64,000 bases of DNA from Larix kaempferi (GCA_027924585.1 BSBM01000190.1:2480001-2544000); one strand, 5' to 3'; shown: positions 1 through 12,300, numbered from the stretch's first letter. Numbers and translations: made by a program. The notes: generated by a model from the sequence alone, not told the origin.

Positions 1-530
1 AAGTCATTGCGCTGGATTGGAAAGAAGGTAAGCCCAATCCCTGGCTATGATGGTTTCTCTAATGTTTACTCTTTTATCAATGAAGATATTGCAGCAATTG
101 CAGAAGAACATTGCTTACAAGCATTAGATGTGGCATTGCGCAATACACCTTCCAGATAGTGGGCCGCACATAAGAAGACGCTGACAACATGGGATCAGTG
201 TAGAATTAAGATGCAAATCAAGTTTGCTGATAAGGTTACCCTATCCTTTGAGAAATATAATGGATAGATGGATCCACGAGAGCATATTCGGGTCTGTTCC
301 GAAGCATGGAACGAGAGGTCACATATAGAATGGGTGCATCTTTTTGTGCACACGTTAGAAGAACCGATTCCAAAGAAGTGGTACCTAGACCTGGATTTGC
401 GTAGAGGCACAGTGGACTGGTCTGGCCTAACTGCGAGCTTCTAGCAGGATTTCAGTTTTGAAGATGAGCATCCAAGTATCAATGGTGCGCTATAGGCTAT
501 TAAAAAAAAATATTCAGTCCAGACTATACA
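1..530 (+). pseudogene. Element A gag-like (capsid) remnant
   Basis: Conceptual translation shows a capsid-like region (TTWDQCRIKMQIKFADKV, then DPREHIRVCSEAWNERS and EWVHLFVHTLEEPIPKKWY). It aligns closely with the capsid-like part of element B (54255-54730, minus strand) and resembles retrotransposon gag domains that assemble the virus-like particle. At least four stops interrupt it (for example near 268 and 443). No CCHC zinc knuckle follows, and the reading continues within about 380 bp straight into RT. The N-terminal part of gag is left of the window. Confidence 0.7.
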
Positions 531-779
531 CAAGGAAACATGACACTAGAAGAATTCTTTGGCATAGAAAACGTACCTATGGGCCTACAGTCTGAATGGG
601 AGGAGAAGCTAGAACATGCTCTCGAGTGTTATCACATCGATGGAGAACCCGAGGATAAAGCAGATAGTGATGAGGAGGACCCACGCAATATATGAATACC
701 TGATTCAGAGGGATCACGCGAGGTTGAAGGACCTCCACTGGAAATTCTAGATAGGAGTGGACTCGTGAAAACAAGGAAA

Positions 780-1900
780 GTGAACATTGGCACTAGCGAA
801 GAGCCAAAGTTCCCAGCTATCGGAGATTATTGGGATGAAGACATAGTTGAGGAGGTCACGGGTATATTATAGGAATATTGAGAACTATTCCCGACCAAGT
901 TCACAGAGATGAAAGGTATACTGGGAGACTTAGGAGTGATGAAAATTTCTCTTAGGCCTGGCATGAAGCTTGTGGAACAAAGACCATACATACTGAACCC
1001 ACACTACAAAGAACGAGTTAAGGCAGAACTCGATAAGATGCTCGATGCAAGGATCATTGAGCCGGTTGAAGAATCTGAGTGGATAAGCCCGATGGTTATC
1101 CAGGATAAGAAGACAAAGGGTGAAATCAGGATCTGTGTAGATTTGAGAAAGCTGAATGACGCTTCCATGCATGACCCATTTCCTACACCTTTTACAGATG
1201 AAGTGCTAGATAATGTTAGAGGGAATGAGGCATATTCTTTTACTGATGGATTTTCAGGATACCATCAGATCAGGATTGATTGCGCAGATAGGCATAAGAG
1301 GACTTTTGCTACAGAATGGGGGTCGTTCTAGTACACAGTAATGCCTTTTGGCTTGAAGAACACACCTGCCATATTTTCTCGAGTAGTCGTCGCAACATTT
1401 AAGGATTTTATACACACGTTTTTAGAGGTTTACTTTGATGATTGGACCATTTTCGGTTTATTAAAGAACCATGCCGTGAACCTCAGGATGATGCTAGAAA
1501 AATGCAAACAACATCAAATCTCACTAAATCTGAAGAAATGTGTTTTCTATGTTCCCTATGGAATCTTGTTGGGACACATTGTGTGCAAACAGGGCTTGAT
1601 GGATGATCCTGCCAAGATCGCAGTCATTGTGAATTTACCGACGCTAAACTCAGTTAAGCAGTTGTGCACTACATTGGGACATACCAGCTATTATAGAAAA
1701 TTCATAAAAGGGTATGCACAGATAACCGCAGCAATGGAGAAACTTCTAAAGAAAGATGCATCGTTCAATTAGAATGAGGGTTGTGAGAAAGGATTTGACA
1801 CATTAAAAGAGAAGATGGTCACTGCGCCCATCGTAGTTTTTCCGGACTGGGAGAAGCCATTTCATGTCCATGTTGATGCTTCATGTATCGCATTGGGTGT
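780..1900 (+). pseudogene. Element A reverse transcriptase remnant
   Basis: A Ty3/gypsy RT would copy element RNA into DNA inside the particle. Visible motifs in order: the lead-in LGDLGVMKISLRPGMK, IRICVDLRKLND, SFTDGFSGYHQIRID, MPFGLKN, the catalytic-site equivalent YFDDW (about 1430-1446; usual form Y-x-DD), LLGHIVCKQG and LGHTSYYRKFIKGYAQI. TAG at 1329-1331 replaces the CAG seen in B. TAG at 1770-1772 replaces TGG. Both are single transitions. The reading enters RNase H (HVHVDASCIALGV) and is cut at 1900 by the solo LTR. The element is clearly dead, but family identity is secure. Confidence 0.92.
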
Positions 1901-3521
1901 TGTCAAGTCCCCTCCCATCAGACCAAGACAGGGAGAGAACATGGCACTAAAACTAGGCATCTAGCCCCATATCCATTAAGTAAAATTCATTGATAATAAA
2001 AGACATATACATATGCATACAATAATTAAACACAGTGGAATTAAAATAATCTACATATCTAACATACATTCAAATATTTTCATGACAGACATTAAATAAA
2101 TACATTGCAGAATTTATAAAAGAGAGTACTTATCTTGAAACGAAGTAATCCCGAGCAACTGGCTATGCAACTGCAATGTTCCACCCAACCATAGGCCAAT
2201 TGTGCTCATAAATATCTCAACACAATTGCCACCCCCGAGTTGGGCATGATTTCTACAAGGAAAAATGGAAAAAAAGACTCACACATAACCAAAATACACC
2301 AAAATTAGCCAAGCCAATCCACAGTTGGGTTTATCAGGCCGGTAAGGCAAAGGGAGGGAATGAATTGCTAATCTAGTGAGCTCAAGCATAGAGCCATGTA
2401 TACCTCTACAAGATCTATCTAGCTTGGCACCCATAATGCATATACACCCCACTAAAGGAAGTATTCCCTTCACCAATATGCAGTCCCTCGGGCCATACCT
2501 TCCAATCTAGAGTTGTCCAAGGTGTGCATAGAAGAGTAGCCAGCCCTTTTGATCTTTTTGGAGGTTACACCCCTCACTAGGTTTATCAAGCCAATTCTAT
2601 CCACTACCACTCCAAATTTCTTGCTCACAGGTTCAAACCAAAATAGGGATGCACATAACAGCAAAATCACAAGTGTTGGGCATGTAGAAAAGAGTTTTTA
2701 TAGTGGGATGCCCAAAATGGGGTTTCTACCAGTTCAAAAAAATGTGGGCAGCCAAAATGAAATGGGAGAAGGGGGAAACAACCCTGGGAGAGCAAATCGT
2801 TTTCAGAAAAACGTTTATGGGCATTCAAGGGACAAAAATGGCCTCCATAAACCCCAAAATCGTGACTCCCTTCCTCCAAGCCATTGTGCAATACAAAAAC
2901 GAGTTCCCGGGCATGGAAAATTATGAAAAACGTGATGGAGAGAGTCCCAGTTAGCTCAGACTACGTGAGAGAACAAAGTCCATGGGTAAAAGATGGATTT
3001 GGGCACCATTTCATGGGTGTTTTCTTGCCCAAGAAGCAAAAATACGAATTCTGAGGTTGATGGCTTGCCCATGCACGAAATTGGTTGCCATACCTCTCCA
3101 TTCCCAAGGCATTAACTACCTCAACCAACTCTTGGAAGAATTAAATGATTGGGTGCATAACCCAAAATGGGTAATTGGTGGTTTATGGGTTTTCTCATTG
3201 ACACATGGATTAACACCATTGGCTCAAGGGTTTGAATAATTTCCCTCCCTATTCCTTATAAAAATCATGCCCCCATCTCTTTGTTGCATTGCATAGCTAG
3301 TTGTGGGTATTTCATTAAAATTCATATTTACATGATGTCTTAATTTACATTGTGCCTAGCTAGCACAAGAACCATAGGAATCTATTTTTAATTGCCGATA
3401 CATAAAACGATAAATCGATGGCGGGGCCTTGGCCTTGAGCTCCTCACCATGATTTAATAACGATATTTACATCATTTACAATTTTAATGCAATAGGGTCA
3501 AAATCGAGATATTATAGGCGT
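1896..3521. repeat. 5-bp target site duplication flanking the solo LTR
   Basis: GGTGT at 1896-1900 and GGCGT at 3517-3521 flank the insert. Joining the flanks restores the RNase H reading (ALGVVLAQLGEGG), which is the reading expected from element B. One transition separates the two copies of the duplication. Confidence 0.8.
1901..3516 (+). mobile_element. Solo LTR inside element A RT/RNase H
   Basis: This 1616-bp segment begins TGTCAAGTCCCC, ends GATATTATA (a degraded CA end) and carries no coding domain. A TATA-like TTATAAAAA lies near 3256-3264, with a transcription-start-like region downstream, as expected of an LTR promoter. Five-base near-identical flanks mark it as an insertion. No second copy and no internal region are present, so it fits a solo LTR left after LTR-LTR recombination. 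The orientation is inferred only from the TATA box. The short ORFs in it are chance. Confidence 0.75.
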
Positions 3522-4053
3522 TGTTCTTGCTCAACTAGGAGAGGGAGGCATTGATCATCCCATTGCATTTTCCAGCAGAAAGTTATCATCTGCTGAGAGG
3601 AACTATACCACCACTGAAAGAGAAGGACTCACCATGGTCTATGCGCTACAGAAATTCAGACTACAAAAATTCATACATTACTTGCTTGGTGCACATTTTT
3701 CTATGTTCATTGACCATTCTGCTTTGAAATACCTAGTCAATAAGCTAGTGTTAGGGGGGCGCATATGCAGATGGTTACTACTCTTTCACGAGTATGATTT
3801 TGAAATTATTGTTAAGCCATGCAGATTGAATTTAGGACCTGATCATCTATCAAGGATTGAGTCAGGAGAAGAGCTGACGAATCTGGAAGACAATCTGCCT
3901 GATGCACAGTTGTTCGCTATACAGGTTGCGGATGATTACTATAGGGACATCATTGAATTTTTGACTACTAGGTTCGCACCCACAGAATTCACTACACAGA
4001 AAAAGAAGTATCTAGTAGTGCGCACAGTAGACTTCACTATAATCGGAGGTTAG
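3517..4053 (+). pseudogene. Element A RNase H remnant and linker
   Basis: This continues the RT reading after the solo LTR: DHPIAFSSRKLSSAERNYTT, TEREGLTMVYALQKF, FIDHSALKYLVNK and GRICRWLLLFHEYDFEI. This is the RNase H of Ty3/gypsy elements, which removes the RNA strand during reverse transcription. The D of FIDHSALKYL corresponds to a catalytic acidic position of the fold. A linker of about 60 residues follows (PDHLSRIESGEE). A stop (TAG at 4051-4053, from CAG in GGQLYK) separates it from integrase. Confidence 0.88.
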
Positions 4054-5210
4054 CTATACAAGTTGGGACCGGATGAAGTACTGCGCCGATGTATATTAGA
4101 GCACGAAAAACCATTTATATTGACGGATGTGCATTTAGAACTCACAGGAGGCCATTACACAAATAGAGCTACTGCGCAGAAGATATTGCATGCGGGGCTA
4201 TGGTGGTCTACAATTCATAAGGACTCGAAGGAACATTGCCATAGTTGTGACGTCTGTCAAGGAACAGGAAAGCCTTCGCGCAGAGATGAAATGCCATTAA
4301 ATCCATAATTGACATTGCAAGCATTTGAGAAATGGGCTATTGATTTTGTGGGACCTATTAACCCACTAGGGAAGAGAACTGGTGCAAGGTATATCATTAC
4401 CGTGACTGACTACCTCACCAGATGGGAAGAAGCGAAGCCAGGGAAAGACTGTAGCGTAGCTATAGCCGCAGAGTTTATTTATGAGAACATTTTGACAAGG
4501 TTCAGATGCTCGAAGATTTTGATGAGTGATCAAGGCACTCATTTCCTGAATAAGACCATTGAGGCTTTGACCGAAGAGTTCCATGTTCATCATTAGCGTA
4601 ACACGCCTTATCATCCACAAGCGAATGGAACCGTTGAAGCATTTAACAACGTGCTGGAGAATGCACTAACCAAGATATGCAACGTCAATTGAGATGATTG
4701 GGACCTGTGCATTCCATCCATATTATGGGCATATAGGACCACATGCAAGAAATTGATTGGCCACACACCATTTAGATTAGCTTATGGGCAAGAGGCTATA
4801 ATGCCGATGGAGTACATTGTTCCCATCTTGAGAATAGTAGCATTTCAGGCATGACAGACTGCGTAGCGCTAGAAGAAAGAATCCTACAATTGGTTGGGCT
4901 GGAGGAAGATCACTTCATTGCAGGCTTCCACCAACAAGTACAGAAAGAGCGCGAAAAGCATGGCATGATCGCCACATTAAGAACAAGAGCTTTCAGGTAG
5001 GTGATCTAGTCCTCCTGTATGATAGTAATTTCATGAAATTTCCTGAAAAATTTAAGATGCATTGGCTTGGCCCATATACTGTAATACATGTTACTAATGG
5101 TGGCGTAGTCCAGTTAGCTACATTAGCCGAAGATACCTTGTCAAGTATGATAAATGGTAGCAGACTAAAGCTTTACCACGATAGTCTGGTTACGTAGAGT
5201 TTTGTATGAT
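4054..5210 (+). pseudogene. Element A integrase remnant
   Basis: The N-terminal zinc-binding region is visible (HLELTGGHYTNRATAQ, then HCHSCDVCQ). The catalytic DDE core follows: D in WAIDFVGPI, D in [10 protein letters not shown] in NGTVEAFN. Stops at 4306-4308 (CAA to TAA), 4594-4596 and 4690-4692 (CGA to TGA), and a frameshift near 4845, break it. The C-terminal part ([22 protein letters not shown]) is recognisable in shifted frames. Its homologue in B (51208-52407) is nearly intact. Confidence 0.9.
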
Positions 5211-5846
5211 TTAGGGAAGCATGCCGCGCAACAATGCTGAAGTTGCGAACGCAAAAAAAAAAAAGAAGAAGAAGAAACTAACTACGCGGAAGAGCAAGTC
5301 CAGAGACTAATTGCACAGGAAAAGGGAAAACAGGGTAGCGCGAGAGATATCACAGAATGTTCAATAGGAAGTACCTTCGCACAACATCGCCAACACATTA
5401 TGACAGAAACTGTCACCATGACATCTGTCGGTCGGTTAGTGGGCCGTTAACCAATTTGGAGGCAGGAGTAAAGTTCAAATTTAAGGTCGGATGTGACAAG
5501 TTGGAACACCATAAAGGCCGAAATAACTCCTATCGTACTAAAATCTAGCTAGCAGGTCGAACATTTAACGTCGACTAGATGGAGTTGACATGCTGCCATG
5601 CCTGACAACATTTTTGCATTTAAGGCAATAGAATTGGCACAATGGCAAAGATCGCATCGCATCGCCGAAATCATAGGGTGACTTGGTTATTAAATGCAGC
5701 ATCAAGTGCCTCGGCAACCACCAGAGGCCATGTTGCAGACCCACATAGGCTATAAATACACATTTCCTGGCCACTTATTCATGTTGCAAAGCTTTTTGCC
5801 ATTCCTTGCTTGAACTTTCAGAGAGTTGAGTGAAGAAGCACATCGT
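5211..5846 (+). other. Element A integrase-ORF3 interval with A-tract
   Basis: About 640 bp of non-coding DNA between integrase and ORF3. It holds an A-rich tract (5251-5276) and a TATA box (5751-5758). The matching interval in B has the same parts in the same order: an A-tract (T-run on the plus strand, about 51068-51080) and a TATA box (50762-50769). The conserved layout suggests it serves ORF3 expression. Small ORFs here look random. Confidence 0.6.
5751..5758 (+). promoter_or_regulatory. TATA box upstream of ORF3 in element A
   Basis: GGCTATAAATACA lies about 90 bp upstream of the ORF3 ATG (5847). Element B has CCTATAAATACTG about 115 bp upstream of its ORF3 ATG. Conservation in two diverged copies, outside the LTR, supports an internal promoter for ORF3. 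Activity is inferred only. Confidence 0.5.
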
Positions 5847-6837
5847 ATGAGCGAGCCAAACCAGTTGGAAGATCTCTCCTGGTTATTTGAACCTTCAGTG
5901 ATTCCAGCAGAGATGATGGCCACAAAAGGGGATTCATCCCGAAGTTCAGTCAAGTAGGCTGCAGGAACCAGCCGGGGGAAGGAACCTGCTGCAGAGCAGG
6001 CTCAGTCAGGTATGCCATTGAAACCATAGTTAGCCACGGTCCAAAACCTACCTTTCTACCCGGTACTGGACTATATCCCCCCACGGAAGGACGATGCACC
6101 ACCGGTACACCTGGATAAAAACGTTGTATACGAAATCCCAGTGCCAACAATTTACACCCGAGTGAAAATTTCTAAGAACCTGCTCGGCGAGGAGCCCAAA
6201 TGCAAGCTGGAGGATTACGACTTACTGGAAAATACATTGGCCAAGCCAAAGAACTATGCACAGTTTCGGTCCAGCGGCTATCTCAACTGGGTCATGGATG
6301 GAAAGACTGGAGTTGAAAGTCTACAGGTCTAGGACTGGATAAAGCCCATCCAACCCTCGGGGTTGCTCAATCTATTACAGATGCCACATTTTATTAAGAG
6401 CACTGAGTACATGGTTGTGGTGCGCACGCTGTTGTCCTGCATGCACAAAGGATTCCTTTGGTTGGATACGTGCATTGATATAAGTATAGATCTGATACAT
6501 CAAATCAAAGGCCTGAACAAGCGCGGGGAGGACCCTGCTGACCTAATGGTGAAGCCCACGCAGGATCGGGGTCTATCCATTGAAGTTTCCAAGGAATTTG
6601 GCGTCGTCCGTAAGGGGCGCGGACTCCCCACCAATGACATCAATGATCCTGCAACAAATTTTACTGTTCAGTTGTTAGCAGGAAAGTTGTTGTGCAAGTG
6701 TCGACCATTGGAGGTACCGGCAGTCACGATAAAACTAGCGGCGAACACATTGCGCGGGGTACCCTACAATTGGTTCCAGTACCTACTCAACGAATTTTTA
6801 GTAGACGTTCAGGCAACCCAAGATGATGGATCATTAT
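5847..6837 (+). pseudogene. Element A ORF3, 5' part (unknown function)
   Basis: The reading starts at ATG 5847 (MSEPNQLEDL; B starts MSERPSVEQE). Stops at about 5956 and 6330 and others break it. I do not recognise the protein. The stretch shared with B includes KCKLEDYDLLEN, SGYLNWV (looser in B), LLNLLQMPHF, CMHKGFLWLD, IHQIKGLNKRGEDP, DPATNFTVQLLA and KCRPLEVPAVTI. Position between integrase and 3' LTR matches the env-like or third ORF of some plant Ty3 elements. No signal peptide or membrane segment is visible, so an envelope role is not supported. Element C interrupts it at 6838; the rest is at 16937-18908. Confidence 0.7.
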
Positions 6838-7558
6838 TGTTAACACCCAAAAAGTGCTCACTAGCTCATTTACCACATTATATGGCTCATTTGTCCATTT
6901 TCCTACCATATTTCCATTAAAATCCCAAAAAATCCCATTAAAAAGCCTCCAAAAGGCCTAAAATGCCTCCAAAAGGCCACAAAACCATCAAAATAGCCTA
7001 AAAAAGGCTAAAAAACCCCCTTTTCCTCCAAAAATAGCAAAAATCCCCTAAAAAGGGAATAAAAATATAAAATAATGAGGAAAAGGAGGAAAAAACCCTA
7101 TACAGCTGCCTAAAACCATGTGTTTCCTAAAACCATGGGTCAGCACTCCACCACCAAAAAACTATAAATAGGTGATGGAGATCCCTTATTCCATATCCAC
7201 AATCACAAGCACCCTTACTCTGCCAAAATCTCTCTCGAAACCCTAGTTCACCTTTGAACTATTTTCACCTTGAGAGCCACCTTTGGCCCATCCCCCAACA
7301 TTGGAGAAGGAGAAGGAGCATTCAGAAGCTTGGAGCATCCTCTTGGACACTGCAAAGGGCTTCACCAACCTTGACACTCAAGGTAACATCAATGCAAAGT
7401 CATTCTTTCAATTTGGTGTTTATGCTTCATGCTTGTCTTAGAAATAATTTAATTGTTGTTTTAATTTAATTAGTTTAATATACTGAACTGCTACTAAGGA
7501 GTCCATTCTCCTTAGTAGGTGCTCATTGGCACAAGCTAGGGGTAAAACCCTAGCTACA
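6838..7558 (+). repeat. Element C 5' LTR (721 bp)
   Basis: Begins TGTTAACACC and ends CTAGCTACA. The TATA box TATAAATA is at 7163-7170, so U3 is about 350 bp and A-rich. Two perfect inverted repeats lie near the 3' end: CTACTAAGGAG/CTCCTTAGTAG (7491-7518) and GCTAGGG/CCCTAGC (7535-7554). By eye it is identical to 16211-16931. Confidence 0.95.
7163..7170 (+). promoter_or_regulatory. TATA box of element C 5' LTR
   Basis: TATAAATA in the context AAACTATAAATAGGTG, about 325 bp into the LTR. This is the likely core promoter for genomic RNA. The 3' LTR copy is at 16536-16543. Confidence 0.6.
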
Positions 7559-9336
7559 GTTTTGGCGACTCCCCTAGTTTTCGAATTTCTGGTTTCCGTT
7601 TTTAAATTTTTTCTTTCGGCTGTCCCTTTCGGCCGCTGCACACCGCGTCTTTTTCCTCTGCAGTCGCGTCCCGACCGCGCCTTTCAGGCCTTTACACGCG
7701 ATCCGACCGTGGCTCTCAGACTGCTTCCGACGCTCCGCCGGCGGATTCAAGTCTGTTACCTGCGATCCGACCGTGGCTAATCAGCCTGTTTGCCGTGACC
7801 CGACTGTGTCTTTTTCCATTTTTCCTGCGTCCCGACTGCCACTGTTGGCCCGATAGCCGCGACCTGACTGTGCCTTTTCCCCTGTTTCCTGCGTCCCGAC
7901 TGCCTCTGTTGGCCCGATAGCCGCGACCTGACCGCCGCTGTTTCCCTTAAACCCGCGGTCGGCCTGTTCTGATCCGCCACAGACCCGCGGTCTGATTTCT
8001 GCTCTTTTCCTGTTTTGAGCCCAGCCCCTCTTGCTGCGATATTTTCTGCATTTGAACAGCCCTCTGTCCCACCTGCAGCCCACTTCCTTACAGCCTTTCT
8101 GCAACATAATTCCTGTTCCTTTTACAGAATCTTTTTAAAATTTCAATATTTTTATTTCAGAAAATTTTGCAAATTAAAAGAATCAATTTCAGCATTATTG
8201 ATAGATTGGAAGTTGCCCTCCCTTGAGGCACTTCTGTTTTTGGGTTCAACACCTCACGAGCACACACTCTGTCACATTAAATCAAGTGAGCCTTAAAAAG
8301 TACCTAACTAAACCAACATTCTAACCCCACTTGGGGAACACAAAAGAATCATTGTAGTTAGGTAGGATCAGGGGGATAGGCTTCCAATAACACCCCTTGG
8401 TTATTTCACTTGAGACATAGTTGTTGTCCAACTAGGGAACCAAAATCCCCTAGTACTTTTTGGCACGGTCACGACCAGTTTATTAGAGGGCCTCTCCCTT
8501 AGGAGGGTTGAAGTCGGGAGACTGGTTCCGGAGGCCTGAGTGGAATACCGCACTCCATTCAGTAACCGAAGGGCTACCTTTCGCGGTTCGCGGGATATCC
8601 CTGTATAGGGGTATTGCGGTCAACGAACTAAACGGCAGATTCACCTTTCTGGACGTGTCATGAACGGGGTATCTTAGTTGCCATTCTTCTAGGATTGACT
8701 ACCCGGTATCCCTCCCGGTAGGGGGATATCATAGCCACTTGGCCTTCCTACTCATATTGTCTGACTTGGATTTCATCACCTTGCAGAGGATATGTTTAGT
8801 TAAGTCAGAATACTTTTAGCTAGGTGTTTGCATGCTCCTTTACCTCCCTTTGGTCTAGTGAGTCCACCATTTTTCTTTTTTAGGAAACCTGCTGCTTGTT
8901 GGTATTCTGACCATCTTTGTTGTTACTCCACCTATTGTAGCACAGCTGTTGCAGTGGGTGTTTTGAGTTGGTTGTTGGCCTGAGTGCCTTGCTTTTTAGC
9001 TCTCCTTCTGCACACTCGGTGGCATTAGGATTTTTTGAGCTGTTTTTATACTCACCTCAACCCACAGAGATTTAGACACCATCTGTCACCATTGAGTCCC
9101 CGAGACACTCTCGGCGCCTCAGGGGCGAGCCCCCACAGCACGGTTCTCTTGACACCACACGTCGTAGATTCCGATCATTATCCGTTGATACCACTCATCA
9201 CAGATCTAGAGCCTTGTCACTTAACTCCACCCGTCAGCGACGTAGGTCTCCGTCACCAGATAGTGACGCACCTTACTTTACCTCTGATTCTGACGAAGAG
9301 TCTGAGAACCCTATTTATACTGCCCCTACTAGCCCC
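7559..9336 (+). other. Element C leader with primer-binding-like site and GC-rich repeats
   Basis: Directly after the LTR comes TGGCGACTCCCCTAG (7563-7577), which resembles the TGGCGACTCC type of start common in plant Ty3 elements; I do not assign the tRNA. A GC-rich stretch (about 7640-7990) repeats a core of the form CGACCTGACYG or CGTCCCGACTGC, including two near-identical units of about 62 bp (around 7815-7935). The frame of the large ORF is open from 9076, but the first in-frame ATG is at 9337. The remainder has no recognisable genes. Confidence 0.6.
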
Positions 9337-12300
9337 ATGGCTGGTACGACTTCCACTCCATTTGTCATAGGGACCATTGGTGGCACATCCACCACTACAC
9401 CAGTTACTACACCTGTTTTTGGTATGCCCTCCATGGGGCAACCATCTACCGTTCCCCTCACGGTACCTATTCCCACAGCGGGAATACCTATCCCCACTAC
9501 ATCAGTGGCTCACACTACCCATGGTGGTGCTGGACCATCCTCCACTACCTCAGTTCCCCCACTTGGGGGCACCACCCTAAATCTTGTCCCTCCACTTGGG
9601 GGCACTGGCCCCAACTTGGTCCACAGCACTACTGTGTCACAGCCTTCTTCCAGTTTGCCGTTCATGGCTAGCCTCAACCTACCTGACCTGGCCAGATTGA
9701 CCAACGATCCTATTCGACACGACCCTATGTGGCCTCATATGCCTACCAAACTACCCTCTGACATCCCTAAATTCGAGGGTAAGGCCGGTGAGGACCCACA
9801 GAACCACATCATGTCTTTCCACCTATGGTGTTCCTCTAACTCCATAGTGGACGACTCTGTTCGCCTCCGTCTCTTACAGCGCACCTTTACTGGCTCTGCA
9901 GCCAAGTGGTATATTGAGCAGCCTCATGGGACCCACGCCACCTTTTCTTCCCTGGCCTCGACCTTCCTGCAGTTCTTCCAGTTGCCAGTCCGCTATGACG
10001 CGGGCGTTGAGATCCTTCTATCTTGTAGACAAAACACGGCTACCCATATCACGGACCACATCCATGAGTGGCGTAGACGCCGTAGCTTATGCAAGATTAA
10101 ACTAGATGACCGTATCTTCCTCGATTGGTTCCTCAAGTCCCTGCTTCCTGTCATCGCTAAGGATGTAGCTTCAGAAAGACCCCAGTCTGAAGAAGAGGCC
10201 ATCCTTAAGGCACAGCAGTTCGACCTCATTTACGCCCAGTCGGGTTACCTTTATACCATTATACCTGACGCCCCTCGCGGCGAGTCCTCCCATCATGATG
10301 CGCCGGGGGCATCCCACGCTGCAGATGGTATCATTGGCCGTGTTTCTTCGCATCCCCAACCATTTTCTATAGCACGACCTACCCCTGGCCCCGACCTGTC
10401 GAGGGCTACCTCCCAGTCTGGAGCAACCAACTCATATGCTCCTATGACACATCACCATTCCCATGGACCTTCATGTCCACCTCAGTGCTTCGGGTATGCG
10501 ACTCCTGCTTATGCTCCTCCAGTCGCCCCTCAGCCTTACTACCATCAGCAGACTGCCCCAGCTCTTGCGCCTTCACAAGCCCCACCAGCTTATTATCCGC
10601 CCCAGGCAGCCCCTGCGGCACATCCACAACCTGCTCCGCAGTCCTATCAGCAACCCCCTCAAGTTGCTGCACCTGCTCAGCCTCAACCTACATATCATCC
10701 TCCGCAGCCTGCTCCAGCACTTGCGCAACCTCAGAATCCACCTCCTGCCCAAGGGCAAGTTTACGCCCAACACAACCCGCAGCAAAACCAGAATAACCAA
10801 CGTAACCAGGGCCAACAGAACTGCGGCAAGGGCCGTAATCGGGGAAACAACCAACCTGCAGACCAAGCTGGTCAACCAGCTAATCCCCCTGACAACAATA
10901 ATGAGGCCCCCGCTAATCAAAACCCTGATCGCCCGCCCAAGCAGGCCAAAAACCCCAATTTGCGGACGAACCACCATTGTTCTATTTGCGGGGTCTATGG
11001 ACATTACACCCATGCTTGCCCACACTTGGAGCGAGCTCGGCAGCTTTGGGTTGACGAGGCCCATCGCCAAGGGCACGCGGCTCCCCAAGCGCCACCCAAC
11101 CCCCCCCAACCTCAACAACCCCCTTTGGTGCTGCAAAACCCATTACCGACCCAAGGCGTAGTGAACACTAAGCCGTTGGCTCCCCAGCAAGCCAATGCAC
11201 CCCAACAACAACAGATCACTTACGCTGCTCCTGATCAACCCATGTTTGACTCAGGTACCCACCACTTATTGATGATGTCATCCGCTGACGTCAACCTCCA
11301 GACCCGTCGGAACCAATATGGATCCACCTCTGAAGCCCCTCCCACGGATAAACCTACTAACGCCCATCCCACCGATCAGGCGTTACGTATACCTCCGCCT
11401 CCCATAGACGGCGCTGCGAAAGCACCTCGTTTCCCACTTCGCCGAATCAACAATAACCCTAATGTGCGTGCTGCGTCAAACTACAACATTGTAGACAACC
11501 TAGCCCAATCTCCCGCAGCCATGTCTGCGTTAGAAGTCTTGAAGAACTGCCCTTCCCAGCGCAAGACTTTACTTTCCGCCATCGGGGGGATTGACCCAAC
11601 TGATTCACATTTGATGGCGTTTGATTTAGACCAGTCTGAACCACGCCTACCTTCCAGCTTAGCCTTCCAAGTTACTGTCTCCGTTAGGAACCTTGTTATC
11701 CATCGGTGCATCATCGATGAGGGTACCTCCACATGCGTTATGTCTACCTTTGTATGGCAGAAGCTAGGATCCCCTCCTCTCCAGCAGTCCACTACTGCGT
11801 TACGTGCCTATGACGGTCGTTCGGCCCAGCCCCAAGGCCTCCTGCCCAACGTTCCTGTCCAGTTAGGTGGTAAAACAGTCCTTATTGACATAGAGGTAAT
11901 CAATGCCCAATTGGATTACAACCTTCTACTTGGCCGCAGCTACATGTATGCCATGCGGGCGGTTGCCTCTTCTGTCTTTCGCACCATGATGTTCCCCCAT
12001 GAAGGACGCGTGGTTAAGATTGACCAGCTCACCTACTATGATCCCAGTGCTCCGGCGGCACTGGAAAATGTTCTCCCCATGGTTGAACAACCTGTTTCTC
12101 CTGCCACCACCTCGTTTGTTTCCTCTACGGGACCTGGAGTCTACTCAGACGCGCCGATGACTTCCACCTTTCAATCCATTCCTCCGCCATCATCTACACC
12201 CGAAATGTCTGACTTATGTACCTTGTCCCATGACATCCTACCACCTAACAATCAACCATCCTTATTGCCTAAACCACCATTGGTACCTAGTCACATTGGT

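Noticed and set aside
5251-5276. A-tract as the tail of a processed pseudogene or LINE
   Set aside because: The same tract occurs at the same place in element B, so it belongs to the element family.
7254-7469. 71-codon open stretch within both C LTRs
   Set aside because: It begins at a non-ATG codon, lies in R/U5, and is identical in both LTRs simply because the LTRs are identical.
10573-11136. 187-codon open stretch on the minus strand inside element C
   Set aside because: Antisense of the proline/glutamine-rich gag linker; the composition of the real ORF keeps the opposite frame open.
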